The notes under the pieces are model-generated. The model made no database searches and was not told the DNA's origin. It saw only the letters and a program-made list of their open reading frames with translations. Both the position numbers and the translations under genes were made by a program. From Streptomyces sp. SJL17-4 (GTDB taxonomy: Bacteria > Actinomycetota > Actinomycetes > Streptomycetales > Streptomycetaceae), in NCBI RefSeq assembly GCF_036826855.1, contig NZ_CP104578.1, positions 7,932,501 to 7,996,500 on the forward strand: DNA of 64,000 nucleotides, written 5' to 3'. Positions 49,635-61,492 of the stretch are shown here, in pieces. Each line of letters begins with the position of its first letter. The stretch's first letter is position 1.

Positions 49635-52600
49635 GTGTGGGGGTGGAACGTAGCACGTCAGGACGGCGGGTCGGCCCGTCAGGGAGCCGGCCTCTTCGAG
49701 CGCGAGGCGGCGCTCACCGCGGCCGAGGAGGCGCTCGACCTCCTGACAGGGCTGGCGGACGAGCCGTTGTGGCCGGTCGCCGTCCCCTCACCCCGCGAGA
49801 CACGGGGCCCGCACCTGGTCGCCGTCCCCACCGGTGCGTCCACCCAGGACGCCGATCCCGCGACCGGCCCGCGGCCCGTGCCGGCCGACGGCGGCCCGGT
49901 CCCCGGCGGCAGGACCGGACTCCGGCCCGTGCCCGACTCCGGCCCCGCGCCGACCCCGGAGCCCCGGCCCGCACCGGGCTCCGAGCTCGGCTCCGCGCCC
50001 GACGCGGGGGCCGCTTCCTCCACCCGCCCCCAGGTCGTCCGCCGCGGCGGCATCCTCGCCTACGCCGCCCCCGCCGGCCTCGGCAAGACCACGCTGCTCG
50101 CCGAGATCCGGCGCCGCGCCGCCGCCCGCGGCTGCACCGTGCTCTCCGCGCGCGGCGGCGACCAGGAGCAGCGGGTCGCCTTCCACGTCGCCCGCCAGCT
50201 CCTCCAGCCGCAGCTGGCCCACGTCACCGACGCCGAACTGCGCGAACGCCTCGGCTCCTGGTACGACATCGTCGGCCCCGCCCTCGGTCTCCGCGCTTCC
50301 GCCGAGGGCTCGCCGCCCGACCCGCAGGGTCTGCGCGACGGGCTCGACTGGGTCCTCACCCATCTCGCGGTACGCCGCGCGCCCCTCGTCGTCGTCCTGG
50401 ACGACGTCCACTGGGCCGACCCCGAATCCCTCGGCTGGCTCGCCGCGTTCGCCCCGCGCGCCGAGGAGCTGCCCATGCTCCTCGTCGTCGCCTACCGACC
50501 CGACGAACTTCCCCCGGAGGGCGCGGAGTTCACCGGACACCGGTCCGGACAGCGGCCCCTGGGACTCGCCCCGCTCACCTCGTCCGCCGTGGCCCGGCTG
50601 GTTCGCGACCGCGTCGGCGCACACGCCGAGGACAGCTTCTGCCGCGATTTCTGGTCCGTCACCGCCGGCAATCCCTTCGAGGCGGTCGAGCTCGCCGCCA
50701 AGGTCTGCGACCGCGGCCTCGAACCCACCGCCGACGGCGCCCACGAGCTCCGCGACCTCTCCGCCGCCCTCAAGGGCAGCGGCCTCGTCACCCGGCTCGA
50801 ACGGCTCGGCCCCGCCACCGTCCGCCTCGCCTGGGCCTGCGCGGTCCTCGGCACCGAGATCTCACCCCAGCTCGCGGGCGCCGTCGCCGGTCTCGGCGGC
50901 GAGGCCGTGGCCGACTGCGCCGCCCGGCTGCGCGAGGCGCGGGTCCTCGCCGAGGCCGAAGAGGCGGACGATCCCCTCCAGTTCGTGCACCCCCTCATCG
51001 CGACCACCGTCTACCGGTCCATCCCCGACGCCACCCGCGTCGCCCTGCACGGTCAGGCCGCCTGGTGCGTCATCGACGCCGGACTCGGCCCCACCGCGGC
51101 CGCCCGCCATCTCCTTGAGACCCACCCCGAGGGCGACCCCTGGGTCGTCCACCAGCTGCGCGCCGCCGCCGGCGAGAACCTCCGCGCCGGAGCCCCCGAC
51201 GCGGCTCGCCGCTTCCTCGCCCGCGCCCTGCGCGAGCCGCCCGCCCCCGACGACCGGGCCGCCGTCCTCTACGAACTCGGCTGCTCCTCGCTCCTCACCG
51301 AGCCCGCCACCACCGTCAACCATCTGCGAGCCGCCCTGGAGGAGCCGGTCAGCGACCCGGCGCTGCGCCACGGCATCGTCTACCGCCTCGCCCAGGTCCT
51401 CGCCCACAGCGACCGGCTCGTCGAGGCCTCCGAACTCCTCGGCGAGGAGGCCCGGAAGGCCCCCGACGCCCGCAGCCGGCTGCGGATGCAGGCGGAGAAG
51501 TTCATGTGGGACGCCCTGCGCGCCGACGAACCCGAATCGCCCGCCCGGTCCCGGCGCCTCGCGGCCCTCGCGGACCGGCTCACCGGCCGCGACGTCACCG
51601 AGCGGTACATCATCGGGCTCCGCGCCTGGGACGCCACCCTGCGCGCCGAACCCGCCTCGATCGCGCTCAAGGAAGCCGAGCGCGCCCTCGAAGGCGGCCT
51701 CACCTGGGCCGACGAGAGCCGGGGCTTCGAGGTGCCGGTCCTCGTGGCCCTGCTCCACCTCTACGCCGACCGCCCCGGCCGCGCCGAGGAACTCTTCGCC
51801 GCCGGAACCGCCGAATTCGAGAAGCAGGGCTGGCGCGGGGCGCACCTCGCCTTCGCCTACACCCTCATCGGCTACATCCGCTTCCGGCGCGGCCGTCTGA
51901 TGGAGGCCGAGGACTTCGCCCGCGCCGGACTCCGCCTCGCCGAGCGCGTCGGCGCCCGCACCCCGGCCCTCTGGTACGCCACCGGCGTCATGATCGAGGT
52001 CCTCATCGCCCGCGGCCGTACCGACGAGGCCGTCCTTGTCGCCCGCGAGCACGACTTCGGCGAACCGTTCCCCGCCGCCGTCACCATCCCCGACTGCGAG
52101 ACCGTCCACGCCGAACTGCTCCTCGCCACCGGCCGCACCAAGGAGGCCGCCGAGGAGCTGGCCGCCGTCGGCAGGCGCCTGGACCCGCGGGGCAAGCGCA
52201 ACCCCTCCTGCTGCCCCTGGCAGCTCCACCTCGCGCTCGCCGAGGCGGCGACCTCCCCGGCGAAGGCCCTCGCCACCGCCCATGAGGCCGTCGCCCGCGC
52301 CCGTCAGTACGGGGCGCCCTCCGCGATCGGCCAGGCGCTCCGCGTGACCGCGGAGGTGTCCGAGCCCGCCGACCGCGTGAAGCTCCTGGAGGAGTCCGTC
52401 GACTGGCTCGACCAGTCACCCGCCGCGTACGAGCTGGCCCGATCCCTCGTCGGCCTCGGCGCGGCCCTGCGGCGCACCGAACGTGCCGGGGAGGCCGCCG
52501 AGCACCTGTACCGGGGTCTGGAAGCCGCCCAGGACTGCGGCGCCGACGCCCTCGTCGAGGTGGCCAGGGCCGAGCTAGCGGCGGCCGGACTCCGCCCCCG

Positions 52601-52826
52601 GGCGCTCCACCCCGCGGGCACGGACACGCTCACCGCCCGTGAGCGTGCCGCCGCCGATCTCACCGTCCGCGACCAGGACGCGGCCGCCGTCCTGGGCGTC
52701 GACGCCACCACGGTGGCCCGGCTCCTCTCGGCCGTCTACCGCAAGCTCGGAACCGACCGCACGGGCCTCGCGCAGGCCCTCAGGAACACCGGACGGGACC
52801 CCGGGGACCCCGCCGGACAGAGCTGA
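49635..52826 (+). CDS. LAL-type (large ATP-binding LuxR-like) regulator
   Basis: 1063 aa. After a short FEREAALTAAEEAL start comes an unusual Pro/Gly/Ala-rich insert (about 50-130), then the AAA-type ATPase with P-loop APAGLGKTTLLAEI (near 145-158) and Walker B LVVVLDDVHWADPESLGWLA. A TPR-like helical region occupies most of the rest. The C-terminus (DTLTARERAAADLTVRDQD, then VARLLSAVYRKLGTDRTGLAQAL) is a LuxR-type HTH with several consensus positions changed. Such regulators activate catabolic or antibiotic genes. The only in-frame early start is a GTG with no clear ribosome site. The 174 bp upstream show no convincing promoter. Confidence 0.85.
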   Translation: MWGWNVARQDGGSARQGAGLFEREAALTAAEEALDLLTGLADEPLWPVAVPSPRETRGPHLVAVPTGASTQDADPATGPRPVPADGGPVPGGRTGLRPVPDSGPAPTPEPRPAPGSELGSAPDAGAASSTRPQVVRRGGILAYAAPAGLGKTTLLAEIRRRAAARGCTVLSARGGDQEQRVAFHVARQLLQPQLAHVTDAELRERLGSWYDIVGPALGLRASAEGSPPDPQGLRDGLDWVLTHLAVRRAPLVVVLDDVHWADPESLGWLAAFAPRAEELPMLLVVAYRPDELPPEGAEFTGHRSGQRPLGLAPLTSSAVARLVRDRVGAHAEDSFCRDFWSVTAGNPFEAVELAAKVCDRGLEPTADGAHELRDLSAALKGSGLVTRLERLGPATVRLAWACAVLGTEISPQLAGAVAGLGGEAVADCAARLREARVLAEAEEADDPLQFVHPLIATTVYRSIPDATRVALHGQAAWCVIDAGLGPTAAARHLLETHPEGDPWVVHQLRAAAGENLRAGAPDAARRFLARALREPPAPDDRAAVLYELGCSSLLTEPATTVNHLRAALEEPVSDPALRHGIVYRLAQVLAHSDRLVEASELLGEEARKAPDARSRLRMQAEKFMWDALRADEPESPARSRRLAALADRLTGRDVTERYIIGLRAWDATLRAEPASIALKEAERALEGGLTWADESRGFEVPVLVALLHLYADRPGRAEELFAAGTAEFEKQGWRGAHLAFAYTLIGYIRFRRGRLMEAEDFARAGLRLAERVGARTPALWYATGVMIEVLIARGRTDEAVLVAREHDFGEPFPAAVTIPDCETVHAELLLATGRTKEAAEELAAVGRRLDPRGKRNPSCCPWQLHLALAEAATSPAKALATAHEAVARARQYGAPSAIGQALRVTAEVSEPADRVKLLEESVDWLDQSPAAYELARSLVGLGAALRRTERAGEAAEHLYRGLEAAQDCGADALVEVARAELAAAGLRPRALHPAGTDTLTARERAAADLTVRDQDAAAVLGVDATTVARLLSAVYRKLGTDRTGLAQALRNTGRDPGDPAGQS

Positions 52827-52882
52827 CCGCCCGGAGCCGCCCGGCGCGTCGCATCGCGCGCCGGGGCACGTACCATGGCCGT

Positions 52883-53383
52883 ATGTCCTTCCTCCGCCGC
52901 CGCAGCGCCGCCACTCCCGCGGGCCCGGACTTCGATGTCCTGGCCATGGACCCGGGGGACTGGCCCGGCAATCTCGGCGCCGGCCTGCTGCCCGCTCCCG
53001 ACGGCTCCTGCCAGGGTGTCTTCCTCCGGTACGACCTCTTCGGCGGCCGCGGCCCCGCGATGATCATCGGAAATCTGCCCGAGGGCTCCCCGGCGCGCGA
53101 GCTCGCCGACGGCCAGATCCCCTTCGAGGTGGCCCAGCTCCTCGCCGCCCTCGAGAACGACGAGCCGGTCGAGGTCCTCGACACCGAGGACGTCCCCGTG
53201 ATGCAGGGCGACAACCTCCTGATCGTCCGTCGCCTCAAGCTCTCCGAGAGCCGCATCTCCTGCGTCCAGTTCGACCGCAGCGACAACGTCCTCGTCACGA
53301 TCGCCAGTTGGGACCGGCCGATCACCGACGACCTGTACGCGCTGCTCAAGCCGCTGCCCGCCGAGCTGTTCCAGCAGGGCTGA
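52883..53383 (+). CDS. Conserved actinobacterial protein, function unknown
   Basis: 166 aa, soluble, acidic, with no signal peptide or membrane segment. Distinct stretches are LAMDPGDWPGNLGAGLLP, GVFLRYDLFGGRGPAMIIGN and NLLIVRRLKLSESRISCVQF. It looks like a single alpha/beta domain with one Cys. I recognise it only as a protein found in streptomycetes without assigned function. The frame, codon use and its 17-bp distance to the S4-domain gene suggest a real gene in a small operon with hslR. The ribosome site is poor. Confidence 0.7.
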   Translation: MSFLRRRSAATPAGPDFDVLAMDPGDWPGNLGAGLLPAPDGSCQGVFLRYDLFGGRGPAMIIGNLPEGSPARELADGQIPFEVAQLLAALENDEPVEVLDTEDVPVMQGDNLLIVRRLKLSESRISCVQFDRSDNVLVTIASWDRPITDDLYALLKPLPAELFQQG

Positions 53384-53400
53384 CGGGGGAGCGGGGGCCG

Positions 53401-53766
53401 ATGAGCGCACGCGTCGACAGCTGGATCTGGGCGGTCCGCCTCACCAAGACCCGCGCCCAGGCCGCCGCGGCCTGCCGGGCCGGACACGTCAAGGTCAACG
53501 GCGAACGGGCCAAGCCCGCCCAGTCGGTGAAGCCCGGCGACGAGGTCCGGGTCTTCCACGGCGGGCGGGAACGGATCGTCGAGGTCAAGGAACTCCACAC
53601 CAAGCGGGTCGGCCCCCCGGTCGCCGTCGAGGCGTACGTGGACAACAGCCCGCCCCCGCCGCCGCGCGAGCACGTGGCCGTCGCCGCCGTGCGCGACCGG
53701 GGCGCCGGACGCCCCACCAAGCGCGACCGCCGCGAACTCGACGAGCTGCGCGGCCGCCACTCCTGA
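53401..53766 (+). CDS. hslR: S4-domain RNA-binding protein, Hsp15 type
   Basis: 121 aa. The N-terminal S4 RNA-binding domain is complete: RVDSWIWAVRLTKTRAQAAA, RAGHVKVNGERAKPAQSVKPGD. A basic C-terminal tail follows (RPTKRDRRELDELRGR). This is the Hsp15/HslR group, which binds stalled 50S subunits carrying peptidyl-tRNA and helps recycle them after heat stress. GGGGGAG precedes the ATG. It ends in a strong bidirectional hairpin shared with geoA. Confidence 0.88.
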   Translation: MSARVDSWIWAVRLTKTRAQAAAACRAGHVKVNGERAKPAQSVKPGDEVRVFHGGRERIVEVKELHTKRVGPPVAVEAYVDNSPPPPPREHVAVAAVRDRGAGRPTKRDRRELDELRGRHS

Positions 53767-53774
53767 CCGTCGAC

Positions 53775-53803
53775 GGTGGAGCGGCCCGCGGGGCCGCTCC
53801 ACC
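53775..53803. terminator. Bidirectional terminator between hslR and geoA
   Basis: GGTGGAGCGGCCC-GCG-GGGCCGCTCCACC, a perfect 13-bp stem with a 3-nt loop, lies between the convergent stops of hslR and geoA and can serve both strands. Confidence 0.8.
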
Positions 53804-53809
53804 CCCGTC

Positions 53810-56145
<2,336 letters not shown>

Positions 56146-56167
56146 CCGGCTTTCGGCCACGTGTCCG

Positions 56168-58177
56168 TCAGGACTGTGAAACCCGCACGTCAGCGGCCTT
56201 CACAAAGGCCACCCGATGGCCGAACTGGATCTGGTAGTACTCCTCCTGACCCCGGACGACCGTGTGCCCGCTGCTGTCGAACACCGGCGCGAAGTAGTAC
56301 TCGCCCGGGGTCCGGTCGCCCACCACGTACCGCTGGCCGGCGAGCAACCCGTACGGCAGCGGCGACACCGCCTGCACCGGCACACCCGCCGGATACGCCG
56401 AGGCCTCCGGGTACGCTCGCCCGTACACCGGCACCGACGCCAGCCCCACACGGGGCGTCAGGACGAGACCCCGCGCGTTCACGGCGGTCGGCTCCTTCGC
56501 GGGATTCCGGAACCAGGCCTTCTGCCCGAGGTACCAGATCGCCGTCCAGTCGCCCCGGCGCTCCGCCACCGCGTAGCTCTGCCCGGTCGAGGCGCGAGCC
56601 CCGGTGTCGTTGACCCCGGTGGTCGAGTCCTGCCCGCCCGGCCGCAGACCGATGTCCTTCACCAGGGGCGCGTCGGCGCTCGGCCCGGTGTGCAGGCGCA
56701 CCGCCCCGCTGCCGTGCGGCGCGCACGCCTGGCCCGCCGTGACACAGCCCGTGTAGGCCGGCCGGTGGTCGCCGTAGTCGGGCCGGATCGTCACCACACC
56801 CGCGTGGGGACCGGCGCTCGGCGTGATCGGCCGGCCGAGCAGCGTGAAGTAGTGCGCCCAGTCCCAGTACGGCCCCGGGTCCGTGTGCATGCCCCTGATC
56901 GTGGACGTCACCGTCCCCGGCACGTTGTCGTGACCGAGGATGTGCTGCCGGTCGAGCGGGATGTCGTACCGGGCGGCGAGGTACCGCACGAGCCGCGCCG
57001 ACGACCGGTACATCGCCTCCGTGTACCAGGAGTCCGGCGCGGTGAGGAAGCCTTCGTGCTCAAGGCCCACGGACTTGGCGTTCACGAACCAGTTGCCCGC
57101 GTGCCAGCCGACGTCCTTGAGCGCCACGTGCTGGGCGATGTGCCCGTCGGAGGAGCGCAGCGAGTACTGCCACGAGACGTACGTCGGGTCCTGCACCAGC
57201 TTCAGGGTGACGTCCCAGGTGGCCTCGGTGTCATGGACGACGATGTAGTCGATCGACTGGGACACGGGCCGGTTCGCCCGGTCGTGGTTGCCGTAGTCGC
57301 CGTCGCCGAACTCCTCGTACGGCGCGGGGATCCACTCGCAGGCCACCGTGCGCGGACACTCCACGGGGCCGTCGGCGGGCCGGCGCAGGCCGAGGCCGGC
57401 GACCTGCGCGGTGTCGGGTGCGACCGCAGGGGCGGCCGCGAGCGTCACCACCTGCCCGCTGTCCGTCGTCCGCGACTCGCCGGACCGGATCACGTCGAAC
57501 ACGTCGTCGGCGTACGTGGCGGCGGTCGCCGAGTCGTCGGCGCCCGAGTACCGCGCCACCGCCCCGTACCAGTCGGCCGGGTCCGCGCTCGCCGGACGGC
57601 CGGACTCCCGCTGCGCGGCGGCGAGCAGCGCCGCCCCGCCCTCGATGTTCGCGGCCGTACGAGTGCGCAGCTCCTCGGCCGGGATCCCGGACAGCGCCGA
57701 CGCCCGCTCCAGGGTGCGCAGCCGCGCGGGCAGCGAACCGGCGGCCGGGACAGGGGCGGGCTCAGCCGCCTCCGCGCCGAGGGAGTGGCTCCCCGCGCCG
57801 GAGCGCACGGCGCGCGAGGAGTCGCCGCGCGCGTCCTCCGTCCCCTCCGAGTGGTGCGGGGGCGCCTCGGCGAGCGCCGTCACCGCGTCCGTCAGGTGCA
57901 TCGGCCCATAGCCACCGGTCACGCTCGGCGCACCACCGTGGGCGTCCCAGCGCGACTGGAGGTAGGAGACGGCGAGCAGCACACTCTCGGGCACGCCGTG
58001 CCGCGCGGCCGCCCGAGCGAACTGTTCCTGGAGGGCACTCGCCTCGGGCACCTCGGCACCGGCCGGTGGGGCGGCGGACAGCAGCGGCAGCAGCAGGGCG
58101 GCGGACGCGAGGACGCCCACGGTCTTCGGCAGGCGACGACGTGACGGCGGACTTCCGAGGGACGCGGAACGGAGCAA
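56168..58177 (-). CDS. Secreted N-acetylmuramoyl-L-alanine amidase (Amidase_2/PGRP)
   Basis: 669 aa. An N-terminal Sec signal peptide (basic RRRLPK, then VGVLASAALLLPLLSAAPPAGA) is followed by a helical region of about 200 residues like the lysozyme-type N-terminus of related peptidoglycan hydrolases. Next is an Amidase_2 zinc domain (IDYIVVHDTEATWD, VGLEHEGF, RQHILGHDNVPGT) and a C-terminal region with SH3-like repeats (AVRLHTGPSADAPLVKDIG). It should cut the lactyl-amide bond of peptidoglycan outside the cell. The start is TTG, supported by GGAGG 5 nt upstream and by the immediate signal peptide. A sigma70-type promoter lies about 60 bp upstream. Confidence 0.85.
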   Translation of the reverse strand: MLRSASLGSPPSRRRLPKTVGVLASAALLLPLLSAAPPAGAEVPEASALQEQFARAAARHGVPESVLLAVSYLQSRWDAHGGAPSVTGGYGPMHLTDAVTALAEAPPHHSEGTEDARGDSSRAVRSGAGSHSLGAEAAEPAPVPAAGSLPARLRTLERASALSGIPAEELRTRTAANIEGGAALLAAAQRESGRPASADPADWYGAVARYSGADDSATAATYADDVFDVIRSGESRTTDSGQVVTLAAAPAVAPDTAQVAGLGLRRPADGPVECPRTVACEWIPAPYEEFGDGDYGNHDRANRPVSQSIDYIVVHDTEATWDVTLKLVQDPTYVSWQYSLRSSDGHIAQHVALKDVGWHAGNWFVNAKSVGLEHEGFLTAPDSWYTEAMYRSSARLVRYLAARYDIPLDRQHILGHDNVPGTVTSTIRGMHTDPGPYWDWAHYFTLLGRPITPSAGPHAGVVTIRPDYGDHRPAYTGCVTAGQACAPHGSGAVRLHTGPSADAPLVKDIGLRPGGQDSTTGVNDTGARASTGQSYAVAERRGDWTAIWYLGQKAWFRNPAKEPTAVNARGLVLTPRVGLASVPVYGRAYPEASAYPAGVPVQAVSPLPYGLLAGQRYVVGDRTPGEYYFAPVFDSSGHTVVRGQEEYYQIQFGHRVAFVKAADVRVSQS

Positions 58178-58236
58178 GGCAGCCTCCAGGGGCGGGGGGG
58201 GGTGACACCGGGGCGTGCGGGGACCGAACCCGTACA

Positions 58237-58265
58237 GGGGTATCGGCTCCCGGACGATCCGTCAA
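58237..58265 (-). promoter_or_regulatory. Probable promoter of the amidase gene
   Basis: On the minus strand TTGACG, a 17-bp spacer and TACCCC form a reasonable -35/-10 pair. Transcription would start about 50 nt before the TTG codon. The leader contains a run of ten G:C pairs. The remaining 200 bp of this 301-bp gap show nothing I can name; I looked for a c-di-AMP (ydaO) riboswitch signature and did not find one. Confidence 0.4.
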
Positions 58266-58478
58266 TCACGCATACACCACGGGAAGTTCCCACGTCAGAG
58301 CGGGAATGGAGGCCATCTGGCGGAGTTTCGCGGAGACGGGTCCCGGGCCTGGGACGCGTCAGTGGAGTGGACCATTGGCTCGCCTCGCCCGGGGCGGAGA
58401 TGCCAGTGCGCCGCGTCCCGGTGTGTCGGCACCGGGCGCACGGCGCACCCCCCCCGTGTCGTCGGTCGGGCCCGCCGT

Positions 58479-59606
58479 TCAGCGCGTCCCGACCGCCGCG
58501 CGCACGGCCCGCCGTGCCATGGCGCAGTCGTCGTGCAGCCGCCTCAGGAGCAGCCGCTGTTCCTCACCGGGCGCGAGCGCGCCCGTGGGCACCGGTACGG
58601 AACCGGCAGGCGGAGCCTCCTTCATGGTGCGCTGCACCGCCGTCTCGTAGGTCCGGATCTCCCGCGTCAGCACGATCATCAGGTTCACCAGGAACGCGTC
58701 CCGGGAGGCCGGGCCCGCCTGCTGGGCGAGCTGACTGATCTGGCGCCGGGCGAGCGGTGCGTCGGCGAGCACCGCCCAGAGGGTCGCCAGGTCGTAGCCG
58801 GGCAGGTACCAGCCGGCGTGCTCCCAGTCGACGAGGACCGGTCCGGCGGGGGAGAGGAGGATGTTGGAGAGCAGGGCGTCACCGTGACAGAACTGGCCCA
58901 TGCCCTGGCGGCCGCCCGCGTGCGCCAGACCGTGCAGCAGCTTCTGCAGGTCGTCCCGGTCCCGGTCGGTGAAGAGACCGAGCTCGTGGTAGCGCGCGAT
59001 ACGGGTGCCGTAGTCCAGCGGTGCGTCGAACGTCCCGGCCGGCGGCCGCCACGCGTTGAGCCGGGCGATCGCGCCGAGCGCGGCCCGCACGTCGGCGCGG
59101 GGCGGAGCCTCGACGGGGTGGCGCGAGAGCGCCGCCGCCCGTCCGGGCATCCGCTCGATCACCAGCGTGCAGTTCTCCGGGTCGGCCGCGATCAGCCGTG
59201 GCGCCCGCACCGGCGGACGGTGGCGGACGAAGGAGCGGTAGGACGCTATCTCGTGCCGGAACCGCTCGACCCACGCGGGGGAGTGGTCCAGTAAACACTT
59301 CGCGACCGCCGTGGTCCGCCCGGTCGTTCCGACGATCAGTACGGAACGCCCGCTGCGCCGCAGCACCTGGACCGGATTGAACTCCGGGCAGATGCGGTGG
59401 ACGGAGGCGATCGCGATCTTCAGCTGCGCCCCCTGAGGGCCGGACAGATCGATTCTCCCGCTGATCGGCTGGGTACCCGTGCCGGCCACCCAGCGCCTCG
59501 GCCGTACGGCCTGCGGGGCGGGAGCGAGGTAGGGACCGGCGCCGGCCGGGACGATGCGGTGCTGCGGCCGGGGCGGGGCGGACACGGAGGACGATGCTGT
59601 GTACAT
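58479..59606 (-). CDS. Aminoglycoside phosphotransferase-fold (APH) kinase, bldA-dependent
   Basis: 375 aa. The APH/choline-kinase fold is shown by [19 protein letters not shown] (N-lobe), [12 protein letters not shown] (the HGD catalytic motif with the downstream Asn) and [20 protein letters not shown] (the metal-binding D). The first 50 residues are a Pro-rich extension. Substrate unknown; proteins of this kind phosphorylate small molecules and are not necessarily resistance enzymes. Codon 105 is TTA (bases 59292-59294), so expression should depend on bldA. It is divergent from nsdA, whose spacer holds an inverted repeat. GAAGGGA lies upstream of the ATG. Confidence 0.8.
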   Translation of the reverse strand: MYTASSSVSAPPRPQHRIVPAGAGPYLAPAPQAVRPRRWVAGTGTQPISGRIDLSGPQGAQLKIAIASVHRICPEFNPVQVLRRSGRSVLIVGTTGRTTAVAKCLLDHSPAWVERFRHEIASYRSFVRHRPPVRAPRLIAADPENCTLVIERMPGRAAALSRHPVEAPPRADVRAALGAIARLNAWRPPAGTFDAPLDYGTRIARYHELGLFTDRDRDDLQKLLHGLAHAGGRQGMGQFCHGDALLSNILLSPAGPVLVDWEHAGWYLPGYDLATLWAVLADAPLARRQISQLAQQAGPASRDAFLVNLMIVLTREIRTYETAVQRTMKEAPPAGSVPVPTGALAPGEEQRLLLRRLHDDCAMARRAVRAAVGTR

Positions 59607-59765
59607 GGGTGACAGATCCCTTCGTGTGCCGACGAGTTGCGTGCGTCGCCCCGCCCGCCCCCGGTCCGCACCCTGGGGAATGAGGGCCGGTCGGCGGGGC
59701 GGGGTGGCGCGTTCCTACCTGACACCCGGGTGCGGGTGGCGGAACATCTCGCGCACCCTGGCGAA

Positions 59766-59787
59766 GCCTGGCGAATTGTCGCCAGGC
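59766..59787. promoter_or_regulatory. Inverted repeat in the phosphotransferase-nsdA spacer
   Basis: GCCTGGCGA-ATTG-TCGCCAGGC, perfect 9-bp arms, preceded by an extra direct half-site CCTGGCGAA 10 bp away. Three TGGCGA half-sites in 30 bp, 51 bp before the nsdA start, suggest an operator, perhaps for autoregulation. Confidence 0.5.
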
Positions 59788-59837
59788 CTATGACAGAGGG
59801 CTACTGTCAACTCAGCCGAGAACCTGGGGGCTTAGAC

Positions 59838-61331
59838 GTGACCGGACAAACCAACACCCGCCTGGCAGACCTGTTCGGCCTGGCCGGATGGTCCAAGGGC
59901 GAACTCGCGAGACTCGTCAACCGGCAGGCGGCGGCCATGGGCCACCCCCAGCTGGCGACCGACACCTCGCGGGTGCGGCGGTGGATCGATCGGGGCGAAA
60001 CCCCGCGCGATCCCGTCCCCCGGGTGCTGGCAGCACTGTTCACCGAGCGACTCGGCCGTGTCGTGACCATCGAGGACCTCGGGTTCGTACGACACGGGCG
60101 CAGCGGAAAGCGGCAGGACGTCAGGAAGACGGAGAACCCTGACGGGCTGCCCTGGGCACCCGATCGTACGGCGGCGGTCCTCACCGAATTCACGGGAATG
60201 GACCTCATGCTCAACCGACGCGGCCTGGTGGGCGCGGGTGCCGCGCTTGCCGCCGGCTCCGTACTCAGCAATGCCATGCACGACTGGCTGCAGACCGACC
60301 CCACTCGCCAGGGTGCCCCCCAACGGGCCACCGATCCCCTCCACGCCGACCCCGCTGGGTTCGACCGCTACGAGGCCGCCCCCATCGGATCGGAGGAGAT
60401 CGAGGCTCTGGAGCACTCGGTGGAGGTGTTCCGTGCCTGGGACGCCTCCCGGGGTGGCGGTCTCCAGCGCAAGGCCGTGGTGGGCCAGCTCAACGAGGTG
60501 GGCGGCATGCTCGCCTACCGCCACGCCGACCACCTTCAGCGACGCCTCTGGGGTGTCGCCGCCAACCTGGCCGTCCTGGCCGGCTGGATGTCCCACGACG
60601 TGGGCCTCGAACCCACGGCACAGAAGTACTTCGTGATCGCCGCCCACGCGGCCCGCGAGGGCGGCGACCGGCCGCGGGCCGGCGAGGCACTGTCCCGGGC
60701 CGCCCGCCAGATGGTGCACCTGGGCAGGCCCGACGACGCCCTCGACCTCATGAAGCTCGCCAAGGACGGCTCGGGCGAACGCGTCCTGCCCAGGACCCGG
60801 GCCATGTTCCACACCATCGAGGCCTGGGCGCAGGCCTCGATGGGCCGCGGCCAGGCCATGCGCCGGACCCTCGGCGAGGCCGAGGACCTGTTCGTGTCCG
60901 ACCGGCGCGACGAGAAGAACCCCAGCTGGATGCAGAACTTCGACGAGGCCGACATGCACGGCATGCAGGCCCTCGCCTACCGCACCCTGGCGGATCACGA
61001 CCCGGCCGCGGCCGTCCCCGCCCAGCGCCACGCCAAGCTGGCGCTCGAACTGCGGCGCGGGGGTCACGACCGCTCGAAGCTCTTCGACCACATCTCGCTC
61101 GCCTCGGCCTGCTTCATCGCCGACGATCCCGAGCAGGCCGACCGGTACGCCCGGCTCGCCCTGATGTCCATGGGGGAGACCTCGTCCCACCGCACGTGGG
61201 ACCGACTCCGGGAGATGTACCGGCTGACCGGGCAGTACGCCGGTTACGCGAAGATCGAGCACCTGCGCGAGGAGATCGAACTGGCCCTGCCGAGGTCCCC
61301 GGTCAACCGACCGAGGACGGGGCAGGCCTGA
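59838..61331 (+). CDS. nsdA: NsdA-type TPR regulator (negative regulator of sporulation and antibiotic production)
   Basis: 497 aa. The N-terminal HTH-like part begins VTGQTNTRLADLFGLAGWSK, continues with GELARLVNRQAAAMGHPQLA and RVRRWIDRGETPRDPVPRVL, and closely resembles Streptomyces coelicolor NsdA. The rest is a TPR-type helical repeat region (AHAAREGGDRPRAGEALSRA and similar). NsdA mutants overproduce antibiotics and sporulate early, so it represses development by an unresolved mechanism. I chose the GTG with GGGGG upstream; an ATG 16 codons earlier is possible. The divergent phosphotransferase gene and shared inverted repeat suggest joint control. Confidence 0.8.
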   Translation: MTGQTNTRLADLFGLAGWSKGELARLVNRQAAAMGHPQLATDTSRVRRWIDRGETPRDPVPRVLAALFTERLGRVVTIEDLGFVRHGRSGKRQDVRKTENPDGLPWAPDRTAAVLTEFTGMDLMLNRRGLVGAGAALAAGSVLSNAMHDWLQTDPTRQGAPQRATDPLHADPAGFDRYEAAPIGSEEIEALEHSVEVFRAWDASRGGGLQRKAVVGQLNEVGGMLAYRHADHLQRRLWGVAANLAVLAGWMSHDVGLEPTAQKYFVIAAHAAREGGDRPRAGEALSRAARQMVHLGRPDDALDLMKLAKDGSGERVLPRTRAMFHTIEAWAQASMGRGQAMRRTLGEAEDLFVSDRRDEKNPSWMQNFDEADMHGMQALAYRTLADHDPAAAVPAQRHAKLALELRRGGHDRSKLFDHISLASACFIADDPEQADRYARLALMSMGETSSHRTWDRLREMYRLTGQYAGYAKIEHLREEIELALPRSPVNRPRTGQA

Positions 61332-61492
61332 GGGGCCGAGCGCCGGGGGCGGGTGGGGGAGCCCCACGCGCGGGCGTGCTTCCGTGCGGGTGGGCTACCG
61401 TGCTGCCGTGCCACAGCGTCGTGGCGCGCCGGTGCGCGAGGCCGTGGTTGCGCTGCTGCGGCAGGTCCAGCGGCCGGTCGTCGCCCGGTGGT

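Noticed and set aside
58178..58478. c-di-AMP (ydaO) riboswitch before the secreted amidase
   Set aside because: I could not find the conserved segments of that class; only a promoter-like pair and a G-run are visible.
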